From NCBI GenBank assembly GCA_017623455.1, contig JAGAPA010000079.1, positions 1 to 64,000 on the forward strand: a stretch of DNA of 64,000 nt. The letters run 5' to 3'. A program made the translations under genes and the position numbers. The stretch's first letter is position 1. Each line of letters opens with the position of its first letter. This document shows positions 53,151 to 62,057 of this stretch, one piece after another. The DNA comes from Clostridia bacterium. GTDB lineage: Bacteria > Bacillota > Clostridia > Christensenellales > Pumilibacteraceae. The notes below the pieces were generated by a model. It was not told the DNA's origin. It searched no databases and was given only the letters and a program-made list of their open reading frames with translations.

Positions 53151-53179
53151 AGTATAACACAATCTAATAAATTTTGCAA
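53151..53179 (-). promoter_or_regulatory. Promoter of the lipoprotein-SDR unit
   Basis: Minus strand: TTGCAA (53174-53179), 17 bp, TATACT (53151-53156), about 32 bp before the lipoprotein start and back to back with the addB promoter. Confidence 0.75.
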
Positions 53180-53217
53180 TCGTATTTGCTTTATTTTGCA
53201 ATTGTACAAAAATAGAG

Positions 53218-53246
53218 TTGAAAAAGTGATAATTATGCGTTATAAT
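53218..53246 (+). promoter_or_regulatory. addBA promoter placed at the start codon
   Basis: TTGAAA (53218-53223), 17 bp, TATAAT (53241-53246). The A of the best ATG (53253) is 7 bp after the -10, exactly where transcription should begin, so the transcript would be leaderless. Confidence 0.75.
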
Positions 53247-53252
53247 ATATCT

Positions 53253-56168
53253 ATGAATACCTTAAATTTTCCTAATTATATAAGCGCAACCGAATATCTT
53301 GCAAAAATAATGCAAGCGGTTGAAGAAAATCCGGACGTCGAGCACGTTATTATAGTGCCCGAAGTTTACACGTTGGAGTTTGAAAAACTTATCTATGGAC
53401 AGGGCAAGGGCAGTTTTTCCATACAGGTCAAGTCTTTCAACAGGCTTTTTTCCGCATATTGCGATACGGGTGACGTTATAAGCAAATCGGGCGCCGTTCT
53501 ACTCATAAAGAAAATAACGTACGATATTTCCGAATCTTTGACGTGCTTTAAGAATTCGTATGCAAAAAGCGGTTTTGCACTCAAAATGTACGAAACGATC
53601 TCTCGTCTTCGCGATCAGAAGATTGATCCTGAGAGCATGAGGGCGGAAAGTTTGAAAAAGAATAAGATAAACGACGTTAAGCTTATCTATCAAGAGTACG
53701 TAAACAGAACTAAGGATAAGTACGTTGATACCGCAGGAAAAAAGCTTAAGCTTGCCGAGTATTTTAACGGATTGACGGAAAAACAGAACAAGTACTATTA
53801 CGTGCTTAATTTTGACGTTCTTACGCCTGCAACGTTGGAAGTTCTCGGCGCAATAGATAAAAAGAGTAACGGGGTAATGTTGCTTAGCGCAGAGCCAGCT
53901 CCCACTTTAAGTAAAGCCAAAACTCTTACCGTGTACAAGGCAAGGGATATGATCGATCAGCTCAAAACCGTAGCTCGCAACGTTTCGCAAGATCTTTATT
54001 CGGGTATGAGCGCAGACGGTATTATCATAGCCGGCGAACAGCTTAATTACGATACGATCAAACGCGTACTCTCGGATTTTGACGTGCCTTTTTATATGAG
54101 CAAAAAAGAAGCTCTGGGATCTCACCCTCTTGCATCTTTCCTTATCGGAACTCTTCAATGCGTAAGAAAAGGCATGAAAAGAGAGGACGTGATTGCGCTT
54201 GCCAAAAACCCCGCGGTGGAGGCAAGTAAGCAGGAACGTGATGCGTTTTGTAGATACGTATACGAAAATCTTGTTGATTACAAGGGCTTTGTGAGCGAGT
54301 TTACACGAGAGAGCGAATACGTGAAAAAGGCGGAAAAGGTGCGCCAAAGATTGGCAAAGTTGTTTAATAAAGCAGGAGCGTTACGTTCGTCCGTATCAGT
54401 AAAAACGTTTACCGAAAATTGCAAAACCGTGTTGGAGAACGCGTTTATTCCCTCTGTGCAGGTTGGCTTGGATTTCGATAAGGTAAAGACCACGCTTGCG
54501 GAATCTTTGGACTTTATTTGCGGAGTATACGGCGACGATACTATGAGCGGAGATTTTCTCATCGATTCCTTGCGCGATCTTCTTGCTTCCACCGAGTTTT
54601 CAGTTGTCCAAAAGACTTCGGGTGTGGTAAAAGTCGGTACGCTTAACGACTTTAGAGGGCAGAGCTTCAAAAAGATATATCTGCTCTCGTTCAATGACGG
54701 AATACTTCCCAAAACCGAAGAGGACGTCGCGCTTCTTACCGACGGCGATATTGCCGAAATGGAATCGTTTGGACTTGAGTTTGAGGGCAGAATTTCCGTA
54801 TTAAACGAACGTTATCGCGACGAGCTGTGGCAACTTTTACAAAACGAGTGTGACGTGTTTGCGTCATACGTATGCGAGGAAAACGGTAAAAAATCGTACG
54901 ATTTGCAGATTTTACACGATCAGTTCGGCAAACCGAGAGAGTATTCCTTGCACACGTACATATCCACTCTCAATACTTGCGAGGATGCAGAAGCGTTCGC
55001 TCGGCTTGTTGCAACGCGGGCAAACGGTAAAGAGATTGCAGGCGTTATAGACAGCGAAAAGCTTTCGGCGTCTTTGATCGCATCTACGGGCGGAGCTGTT
55101 GACGACGGCTACTCGTTTGTCAGAAAAACAGACGAAACGGCATCGCCTTTGAGTATGACCTCTGTAAGCGCTATTCAGTCTTACTATTCCTGCCCGTTTT
55201 CTTACTTTTGCAAGTACGTTCTCGGTTTAAGCAAGAACGAAGACGGTAAGGTTACGCCCTTGGACGTGGGAAATATTATGCACGCAACCGTGTCCGAGTT
55301 TTTGATGCTTGAGGAAAAAGAACCGATAAAAGAAAAAGTAACCGAAATCATAAACCGATATCTTGAACAAGAGCCCAAAGCTTCGCTTGAGGCAAACTTT
55401 TCCGTTGTCGAAAGACTTAAGTCGGAAGCTGTAAAGGTGTGCGGTGTTGCTTATGATCAGCTTAAAAAAGGCAAGTACAAGGTGAAAGCTTGCGAGGCGT
55501 CCTTTGGATACGAGGACAGCTCGCTAAATACTCTTACGTTTGTCGGTAAGGGCGGAGAAGTTAAGCTCAAAGGCTCTATTGACAGAGTGGACGAGTGGGA
55601 GGGAAGAGCGCGTGTAATCGATTATAAGACGGGTGGCGGAGGCGTGTTTGCCTATTCCGATCTGTATTATGCAACCAAGCTTCAGCTTCCGCTGTATGAG
55701 CAGGTAGTTATTAAAAACGGATATAAGGCAGGAGGATTTTTCTACTTTCCGTTCGTATCGTCCTGGAGCGATGACGAGAGCGCAAGCATGCTGAACGGCG
55801 TGTTTGAAAGCAGTGACGAAAATATCGGAGCAATGGAAATTGGCTCGCTTTCAAGCGGTGCAACAATCTTCGATATGCCCATAGACAAAAAGACGGGTCT
55901 TGCAAACAAGAAGAACGGTCTTGAAGAAAACGAAATTCAAAAAGTGTGCGATTACGCAATACGTATGGTTCAAAATGCGATAAATGCAATAGAGCAAGGT
56001 AAGTTTGAACCCTCTCCGATAAAGACTGCGCGTAGTGACGTTTGCGCGTACTGTGAGTTTAGCGGTATATGCAAAAAAGACGATGAAACGCCTATAAGAA
56101 GCAGATATGTTTCGGATAAGGTTGCAAAAAATTACTTAATAAAGCAGGAGGCGAAAAATGGCAAATAA
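53253..56168 (+). CDS. addB: ATP-dependent nuclease subunit B (AddB/RexB-like)
   Basis: The start at 53253 (MNTLNFPNYISATEYLAKIM) lacks a ribosome site but fits a leaderless mRNA; ATG 53235 lies within the promoter. The 971-aa protein is shorter than typical AddB (about 1150). No Walker A motif appears near the N-terminus. The C-terminal iron-sulfur nuclease is intact: a cysteine in YYSCPFSYFCKYVLG, the catalytic region GSIDRVDEWEGRARVIDYKT and the cluster CAYCEFSGIC. With AddA it resects double-strand breaks for RecA. It overlaps addA by 11 bp. Confidence 0.88.
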   Translation: MNTLNFPNYISATEYLAKIMQAVEENPDVEHVIIVPEVYTLEFEKLIYGQGKGSFSIQVKSFNRLFSAYCDTGDVISKSGAVLLIKKITYDISESLTCFKNSYAKSGFALKMYETISRLRDQKIDPESMRAESLKKNKINDVKLIYQEYVNRTKDKYVDTAGKKLKLAEYFNGLTEKQNKYYYVLNFDVLTPATLEVLGAIDKKSNGVMLLSAEPAPTLSKAKTLTVYKARDMIDQLKTVARNVSQDLYSGMSADGIIIAGEQLNYDTIKRVLSDFDVPFYMSKKEALGSHPLASFLIGTLQCVRKGMKREDVIALAKNPAVEASKQERDAFCRYVYENLVDYKGFVSEFTRESEYVKKAEKVRQRLAKLFNKAGALRSSVSVKTFTENCKTVLENAFIPSVQVGLDFDKVKTTLAESLDFICGVYGDDTMSGDFLIDSLRDLLASTEFSVVQKTSGVVKVGTLNDFRGQSFKKIYLLSFNDGILPKTEEDVALLTDGDIAEMESFGLEFEGRISVLNERYRDELWQLLQNECDVFASYVCEENGKKSYDLQILHDQFGKPREYSLHTYISTLNTCEDAEAFARLVATRANGKEIAGVIDSEKLSASLIASTGGAVDDGYSFVRKTDETASPLSMTSVSAIQSYYSCPFSYFCKYVLGLSKNEDGKVTPLDVGNIMHATVSEFLMLEEKEPIKEKVTEIINRYLEQEPKASLEANFSVVERLKSEAVKVCGVAYDQLKKGKYKVKACEASFGYEDSSLNTLTFVGKGGEVKLKGSIDRVDEWEGRARVIDYKTGGGGVFAYSDLYYATKLQLPLYEQVVIKNGYKAGGFFYFPFVSSWSDDESASMLNGVFESSDENIGAMEIGSLSSGATIFDMPIDKKTGLANKKNGLEENEIQKVCDYAIRMVQNAINAIEQGKFEPSPIKTARSDVCAYCEFSGICKKDDETPIRSRYVSDKVAKNYLIKQEAKNGK

Positions 56169-59100
56169 ACCTAATTGGTCACCCGTTCAGCTCAGGGCAA
56201 TACAGTCCAGAAATGAAAACCTTCTCGTTTCGGCTTCTGCTGGAAGCGGAAAAACCACCGTTATGATAGGTAGAATAATAGACCTTATCGATAAGGCTGA
56301 TGCATCGCTCGACAAAATGCTTATATGTACCTTCACAAGAGCGAGCGCTCAGGATATGAAGGAAAAACTGTATGACAAACTAATCGAAAAGAAGAACGAG
56401 AGCAAAAATCCACAAAAGTTTGAAAGGCAAATATCGCTCATTCCCATTGCCGATATTTCCACGATAGATTCATGGTGCGTCAAGCTCGTCCGTAATTACT
56501 TTTATGCAATCGATGCAGATCCCGCATTTGAAATTTTGGACGATAAAGAGAGCGACGCAATGCTGATGCAGGCAATAGACGGCGCGCTCGAGAAATTTTT
56601 GAGCAGACCCGACAACGAAGATTTTCTCGTTTTGTACGAGAGCATGTACAAAAACCGATCGGATAAGGAGTTCAGAAAGCTGATACTTAAGGTGTACGGC
56701 TTTGTTATGACGCAAGCCAATCCTCAAGAATGGCTTGAAAATTCGTGCAATTATTACGACGGAAGCTATGCGAGTATCAGGGAAGAAATGCTCAGAAACG
56801 AGGAACGCGCATGCCTTACCAAGTGTGACGAGATAATGTCGCAACTGTCGGGTGGAGAAACGGAAAAGGCTTTTTGCGCAGTTGCAGACCTTGCAAGCGC
56901 ACTCAGAAACGGTACGGAGCTTCCCTCGCTTTCATACAAAAACGTAAACCTTGTGTTGCAGGCAAAAATGAAAAAATTACGCGAAAAGGCGGTTACGTAC
57001 GTTAAAAAACGTGACGCAAGCGCAAAAAGCGAGCCGATAGACAGTGCGTATACAAAGCAGATTGCTGACTTTACGCTGGAGGTTATACGTCTGTTCGAAC
57101 AAGAAAAAGAGAAGAAAGCGGTAATGGATTTTTCGGACTGCGAGCATAAGGCGTACGAGATACTCACTCACGGGGATATACTTGCGGACGTACGAGAAAA
57201 ATACGATTACGTGTTTGTAGACGAATATCAGGATACCAATCCGTTGCAAGAGGCGATAGTAAGCAAGCTCAAAAAGAACGGAAATATGTTTTTCGTAGGC
57301 GACATAAAGCAGAGTATTTACGCGTTCAGAAACTGCGACCCTGCGATTTTCGGCAATCTTTACGACAATTACGAACGTTACGGATTTGCAAAGCCGATTG
57401 ACTTTGTTACAAATTACCGTTGCGGACAAAAAATAATCGATTTTGTAAACAGGGTGTTCAACCCCCTCATGACGAGAGATTTCGGCGGAGTGAGCTACGT
57501 GGACTATCAACTTCAGGGCTTTAGCGAAACAACGGAGGGCGAGGTGAAGGCAACCGTGTTCAAGCCTCTGAAAAAGGCGGAAAGCGTGGAATGTGATTAC
57601 GATATCGAATGTGAAGAAGACGAAAGTAATACCGTTAAGTTTGCAGAAACCATACTGTTCGATATAACGCAAAATCTGAACAAAAAAAAGAAGAACGGAG
57701 AAAAGGTAACCTTTTCGGATATAGCTATCCTAACCCCCAAGCGCAATGAACTTACGTACGTGTTGTACGAAAAGATGCGACAGCGCGGAATACCCGTGCA
57801 CATGTCCAAAGATATGTACTTTTCGTCAAACCCCACGGTAAGATATATTCTTGACGTGCTTACCTATCTTGACGACAACGAAAACGATATAGCGTTCGTA
57901 TCTTCCGTCACGTCGCCTTATTTCGGAATAACCCCAAAAGACGTAGTTACGCTGTGCAAAAGTAAGCGAAAAACACAGTCGCTAGTGTCGTCAGCGCGAA
58001 GATATGTAAAGCAGAATAATGACGAATTGTCGCAAAAACTTGCGCACGTATTCGACTTTTTCGACAAATATTCCGAATTTTCCATGTTTGTACCCGTAAA
58101 AGACACAGTGTCTGCAATCATCGTTGAGATGGATTATTTTGATAGAATTATCCGTACAAAAGGTACTAAGGAAGCGGACGTGCTATCGCTTTTCCTCGAT
58201 TCTCTTAACGCTTGTCCGTACGCCGACACCCTCGATTCGTACCTTAAGTTTATAGAGAGCGGGGGTGATAAGTGCGAGATTAAGCCCGAGGATAACTGTG
58301 TTAACATAATGACTATACATTCGTCAAAGGGTCTTGAATTTCCTTACGTGTACCTTATAAATACAGAAACGGCAAAAAATAACAGTCACGATTTGTGCCT
58401 GCCTGACAAACAACTCGGTCTTGCAATGAAGAGTATTGATAAGGACAACAAGGTGTATGAGGAAAACCCGTTGTACGAGCTTGTAAAAGAGATATCCGAT
58501 AAAAAGATAAAAGAAGAGTATGCGCGCCTTCTATACGTTGCACTTACAAGACCTAAGGACGGATTGTATATCTATGCGTCTGTAAAGGAAACCCAAAAAG
58601 CCAATTTCTACGACGGAAATCCGATTTTGTCGGATACCTTGTTCGGCTGGATGAGCGAAGCGATAATCAGCTTGGGTTATACTACTGTGGAGAGTGAAGA
58701 CGTGGAGATTTTAGATACCGTAAAGCCGAACAGAGCGGTGAACCCTGCCTTTGCGGACGGCGAATTTGTGGCAACTCTTACAAAACGCTTTGAAAAAATG
58801 GACGAGATATACGCAAGCAAGTCGGACGTCGGGCTGAAGAGTTCGGTTACGGGAATTGCGAGTGAAGAAGCGGAAGGAGAGCTTCCGCAAGTGGACGAGG
58901 AACGCGTGAGAAAAAGCAAGGACGACCCAATCAAAAAGGGCAACGCGTACCATAAAACAATGGAGCTTATCGACTTTACTCTTCCGTTTGAGCAGGCATA
59001 CGCGCTTGTGGAAAACGGCAACGTGCCTGACTTTGAGCTTGTGGTAAAAGACAAAATACTGTCTGCATATAACAACGTTAAGCCTCTGTTGGAAAATGCT

Positions 59101-59367
59101 AAGGCGTACAAGGAGAAGAGCTTTATATACAACGACGGCACCCGTCTTATACAGGGTATTATCGACTTACTTATCATCAAGGATAACGTCGCAACAGTGG
59201 TGGATTATAAAACCACTTCGCTCTACTCGTTAGCGCAGGAAAAAACGATGGCGGAGTATAAAATTCAGGTAGGAATATACGCGGAAGCCGTTCGTGAAAT
59301 CATGGGGCTTAACGTGGATAAGGTTATGCTTTACTCGTTTGAAAAAGACGGGTTTATACAGTTATGA
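56158..59367 (+). CDS. addA: ATP-dependent helicase/nuclease subunit A
   Basis: A 1069-aa UvrD-type helicase with a nuclease domain. Motifs in order: Walker A ASAGSGKT (26-33), Walker B VFVDEYQDTNP (near 355), TNYRCGQKI, IMTIHSSKGLEFPYVYLI, YVALTRPKDGLYIY, and the nuclease motif in GIIDLLI...VVDYKTTS near the C-terminus. It translocates on the 3'-5' strand in the AddAB complex. It is about 150 residues shorter than Bacillus AddA. GGAGG lies inside addB. A terminator follows. Confidence 0.95.
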   Translation: MANKPNWSPVQLRAIQSRNENLLVSASAGSGKTTVMIGRIIDLIDKADASLDKMLICTFTRASAQDMKEKLYDKLIEKKNESKNPQKFERQISLIPIADISTIDSWCVKLVRNYFYAIDADPAFEILDDKESDAMLMQAIDGALEKFLSRPDNEDFLVLYESMYKNRSDKEFRKLILKVYGFVMTQANPQEWLENSCNYYDGSYASIREEMLRNEERACLTKCDEIMSQLSGGETEKAFCAVADLASALRNGTELPSLSYKNVNLVLQAKMKKLREKAVTYVKKRDASAKSEPIDSAYTKQIADFTLEVIRLFEQEKEKKAVMDFSDCEHKAYEILTHGDILADVREKYDYVFVDEYQDTNPLQEAIVSKLKKNGNMFFVGDIKQSIYAFRNCDPAIFGNLYDNYERYGFAKPIDFVTNYRCGQKIIDFVNRVFNPLMTRDFGGVSYVDYQLQGFSETTEGEVKATVFKPLKKAESVECDYDIECEEDESNTVKFAETILFDITQNLNKKKKNGEKVTFSDIAILTPKRNELTYVLYEKMRQRGIPVHMSKDMYFSSNPTVRYILDVLTYLDDNENDIAFVSSVTSPYFGITPKDVVTLCKSKRKTQSLVSSARRYVKQNNDELSQKLAHVFDFFDKYSEFSMFVPVKDTVSAIIVEMDYFDRIIRTKGTKEADVLSLFLDSLNACPYADTLDSYLKFIESGGDKCEIKPEDNCVNIMTIHSSKGLEFPYVYLINTETAKNNSHDLCLPDKQLGLAMKSIDKDNKVYEENPLYELVKEISDKKIKEEYARLLYVALTRPKDGLYIYASVKETQKANFYDGNPILSDTLFGWMSEAIISLGYTTVESEDVEILDTVKPNRAVNPAFADGEFVATLTKRFEKMDEIYASKSDVGLKSSVTGIASEEAEGELPQVDEERVRKSKDDPIKKGNAYHKTMELIDFTLPFEQAYALVENGNVPDFELVVKDKILSAYNNVKPLLENAKAYKEKSFIYNDGTRLIQGIIDLLIIKDNVATVVDYKTTSLYSLAQEKTMAEYKIQVGIYAEAVREIMGLNVDKVMLYSFEKDGFIQL

Positions 59368-59405
59368 TGTTGTGAAAATCCGCGTACGTATTCGATAAAA
59401 CCAAA

Positions 59406-59446
59406 CAAAAACCGTGCTTTTGCAGTATTGCGAGGCACGGTTTTTT
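59406..59446 (+). terminator. Terminator of addBA
   Basis: AAAAACCGTGC and GCACGGTTTTTT pair perfectly around a 17-nt loop, about 40 bp after addA. Confidence 0.88.
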
Positions 59447-59468
59447 AATAAGAGTGCACTAATAATTT

Positions 59469-59627
59469 CAAAGTCCGTAACCGCACAAAACACGCTGTAT
59501 TTCGTAGTAGCACTAAAAAGCTATAAAACATACCAAAATTTATAACCCACTAAAGTTTGTACTTTTTTTGTACAGCATACTATTTTAGGTCAAGCGTTAT
59601 GCTTGAATATAAACCTACTGTTGTGAC
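59469..59627 (-). repeat. Dispersed repeat, right copy of an inverted pair
   Basis: Read on the minus strand this matches 49372-49529 over its length (same ACAGTAGGTT, CGCTTGACCTAAAATAGTAT and CTACGAAATACAGCGTGTTT blocks). The pair brackets a 10-kb segment with the aldehyde dehydrogenase, SDR, lipoprotein and addBA. Confidence 0.8.
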
Positions 59628-59641
59628 AGAATCAAAAATAT

Positions 59642-59672
59642 AAAAAGCGCACCGTTTTATGCGATGCGCTTG
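59642..59672 (-). terminator. Terminator of glnN
   Basis: On the minus strand AAGCGCA...TGCGCTT forms a short stem followed by a T-rich run, 22 bp after the glnN stop. Confidence 0.7.
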
Positions 59673-59693
59673 GTATTTTATGAGAGGTTTATA

Positions 59694-61775
59694 CTATACC
59701 GAGAAAAGAAGATCGGAGTAGGTGGGGAACGGCCAGTATTTTTTGCCTACGATTTTTTCAAGCTCGTCGCAATACTTTCTCAGCTCGTTCATTGTCGGGA
59801 ATATCGCGGTGCGGTAGTTTACGCTTGCCGTATGCGCGTTTTTGTTAGCTCCCACTCTGTCCGTAGCAAGCTCAAGTATCTTAACGGTATCGTAAGCCTT
59901 ATCCACAAGCACGCTTATCTTTTTGAGCAGATCCGTTTCGGTGAGAGCAGGAATACAAATGCTTGCCTTCTTGCTTATCTCGTCGGATAACATTCTCATA
60001 TATTCCATGCACGAGGGCAAGATCTCCTTGTTTGTCATCTCTATCATCGTGCGAGCCTCAATATTGAGAGTCTTGCAGTAGTTTTCAAGCAGGATTTCCA
60101 TTCTTGCGTGGATCTCTTCTTCAGTAAAGATTCCGTACTTGCCTAAAAGTTCCACGTTCTTCTTGTCGGGATAGCGGAGCAACGCTTCGGGAGTGTTGTC
60201 AATATTCAGCAGTCCACGCTTTTTAGCTTCTTCTTTCCACTCTTCGGAGTATCCGTTTCCGTTAAAGATAATGCGTTTGTGAGCGTTGTAGGTGTTCTTA
60301 ATAAGTTCTTTTGCCGTCTTTTCCTTGTCTTCGCTGTTTTCAAGCGCGGTTGCAAATTCGTCCAAAGCTTCCGCAACAGCCGTGTTGATCATAACGTTGG
60401 GGCATGAAATATTAAATTCACTGCCCGGCATTCTGAACTCAAACTTGTTACCCGTAAAAGCAAAGGGCGAGGTACGGTTACGGTCGGTGGTGTCCTTCTT
60501 AAATTCGGGAATAAGACCGTCAGCCATGTTCATTTTCTTGGACTTTGCTCTGACGTACTGAGTATCTGTGCTTATAGCCTCCATAACCGCCATAAGCTCG
60601 TCGCCGAGATACATCGAAACTATTGCAGGAGGTGCTTCCGATGCTCCCAATCTGTGATCGTTACCTGCCGACGCAACCGAAAGACGGAGCAAGTCCTGAT
60701 GTCTGTCAACGCCTGCGATAACCGCGGTAAGAATGAGAAGGAATGGAAGATTGTCCTGAGGATTTTTTCCGGGATTGAGGAGGTTTTCTCCGTCCGAGGT
60801 GGAAAGCGACCAGTTGTCGTGCTTACCGCTTCCGTTAACTCCTGCAAACGGTTTTTCGTTGAGAAGGCAGATAAGATTGTGCTGTTCGGCAATCTTTTTC
60901 ATCATTTCCATAGTAAGCTGGTTCTGATCTGCCGCAACGTTGATTACCGTATAAATGGGTGCAAGCTCGTGCTGAGCAGGAGCAACCTCGTTGTGTCTTG
61001 TTTTTGCAAGTATGCCGAATTTCCAAAGTTCTTTGTCAAGGTCTTCCATAAAAGCAAGAACCCTTGGACGGATGTTGCCGTAGTAGTGGTCGTCCATCTC
61101 CTGACCTTTGGGAGGATTTGCGCCAAAGAGCGTGCGTCCCGTAAAGATCAAGTCTTTGCGCTTAAGGTACATATCCTTGTCGATAAGGAAGTACTCTTGT
61201 TCAGGACCAACCGTAACCGTTACGCTATCCGTGTGCTTGCCAAGCGCGGCAAGTAATCTTTTAGCTTGTTGTGAAATAACCTTTGAAGAACGCAATAAGG
61301 GCGTCTTCTTGTCGAGAACCTGTCCCGAGTATGCGCAAAATGCGGTGGGAATACAGAGCGCGCCGTCTTTTACGAAAGCAAAGCTCGTGGGATCCCAAAC
61401 GGTATATCCTCTTGCTTCAAACGTGGAACGCAGACCGCCGTTGGGGAAAGAGGACGCGTCGCCCTCACCCTTAATAAGCTCCTTTCCCGAGAAATTCATA
61501 ATAACTTTACCGTCGCTTACGGGAGAGATAAAGCTGTCGTGTTTTTCGGCGGTAATGCCCGTCATTGGCTGGAACCAATGCGTAAAGTGAGTTGCGCCTT
61601 TTTCAATAGCCCAATTTTTCATTGCATCGGCAACGGCAGAAGCAAGTTCTTTGTCAAGAGGCAAGCCTGCGCTTACCGTTTTTTTGAAAGAGAGGTAATC
61701 CTCTTCGCTCAATCTTTTACGCATTTCTCCGTCGTTAAAAACGTAGGAGGAAAACAGTTCTGGAACGTTTATCAT
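59694..61775 (-). CDS. glnN: Glutamine synthetase type III
   Basis: The start is at 61775 (MINVPELFSSYVFNDGEMRK), where TTAAGGAG lies just upstream; a longer frame to 61835 runs through the promoter. The 693-aa length and the motifs THWFQPMTGITAEKHDSF, GPEQEYFLID, RHNEVAPAQHELAPIYT and NGSGKHDNWS are those of GSIII. It forms glutamine from glutamate, ammonia and ATP. GSIII is frequent in Bacteroides, cyanobacteria and gut Clostridia. It is a single-gene unit with its own promoter and terminator. Confidence 0.96.
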   Translation of the reverse strand: MINVPELFSSYVFNDGEMRKRLSEEDYLSFKKTVSAGLPLDKELASAVADAMKNWAIEKGATHFTHWFQPMTGITAEKHDSFISPVSDGKVIMNFSGKELIKGEGDASSFPNGGLRSTFEARGYTVWDPTSFAFVKDGALCIPTAFCAYSGQVLDKKTPLLRSSKVISQQAKRLLAALGKHTDSVTVTVGPEQEYFLIDKDMYLKRKDLIFTGRTLFGANPPKGQEMDDHYYGNIRPRVLAFMEDLDKELWKFGILAKTRHNEVAPAQHELAPIYTVINVAADQNQLTMEMMKKIAEQHNLICLLNEKPFAGVNGSGKHDNWSLSTSDGENLLNPGKNPQDNLPFLLILTAVIAGVDRHQDLLRLSVASAGNDHRLGASEAPPAIVSMYLGDELMAVMEAISTDTQYVRAKSKKMNMADGLIPEFKKDTTDRNRTSPFAFTGNKFEFRMPGSEFNISCPNVMINTAVAEALDEFATALENSEDKEKTAKELIKNTYNAHKRIIFNGNGYSEEWKEEAKKRGLLNIDNTPEALLRYPDKKNVELLGKYGIFTEEEIHARMEILLENYCKTLNIEARTMIEMTNKEILPSCMEYMRMLSDEISKKASICIPALTETDLLKKISVLVDKAYDTVKILELATDRVGANKNAHTASVNYRTAIFPTMNELRKYCDELEKIVGKKYWPFPTYSDLLFSV

Positions 61776-61802
61776 AAGAATCTCCTTAATTACCCGATAA
61801 AG

Positions 61803-61843
61803 GCGGATACAATAATTATATTCAAAATCCGCCAAAAGTCAAT
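61803..61843 (-). promoter_or_regulatory. glnN promoter with inverted repeat
   Basis: Minus strand: TTGACT (61838-61843), 16 bp, TATAAT (61816-61821). Perfect 7-bp arms GGCGGAT (61803-61809) and ATCCGCC (61828-61834) bracket the -10, suggesting an operator for a nitrogen regulator. Confidence 0.65.
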
Positions 61844-61934
61844 CGATTGGCAAGAATTTGCGTAATATTAGTTACGAACGGGCTGATTTTCGTCAAAAAA
61901 TTTACAAAAAAACCAATAAATGTATAAAAGACTC

Positions 61935-61963
61935 TTGAAAAAAAACGAAATGTATGTTATAAT
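61935..61963 (+). promoter_or_regulatory. Promoter of glgB
   Basis: TTGAAA (61935-61940), 17 bp, TATAAT (61958-61963), about 95 bp before the chosen start. The leader includes AAGCTTCTTGCTC and AAGCAAGGAG, which could pair and mask the ribosome site. Confidence 0.75.
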
Positions 61964-62057
61964 ATATTAAATTTTAATATAATAATTGAGCATTCGTAAA
62001 AACTTCTCCGGATAAAGCTTCTTGCTCTTTATTAAAAACAAGCAAGGAGATCGTGTT

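Noticed and set aside
53046..53252. N-terminal extension of addB by 69 codons
   Set aside because: The extension overlaps the lipoprotein gene, both promoters and an AT-rich spacer, and does not look like AddB sequence.
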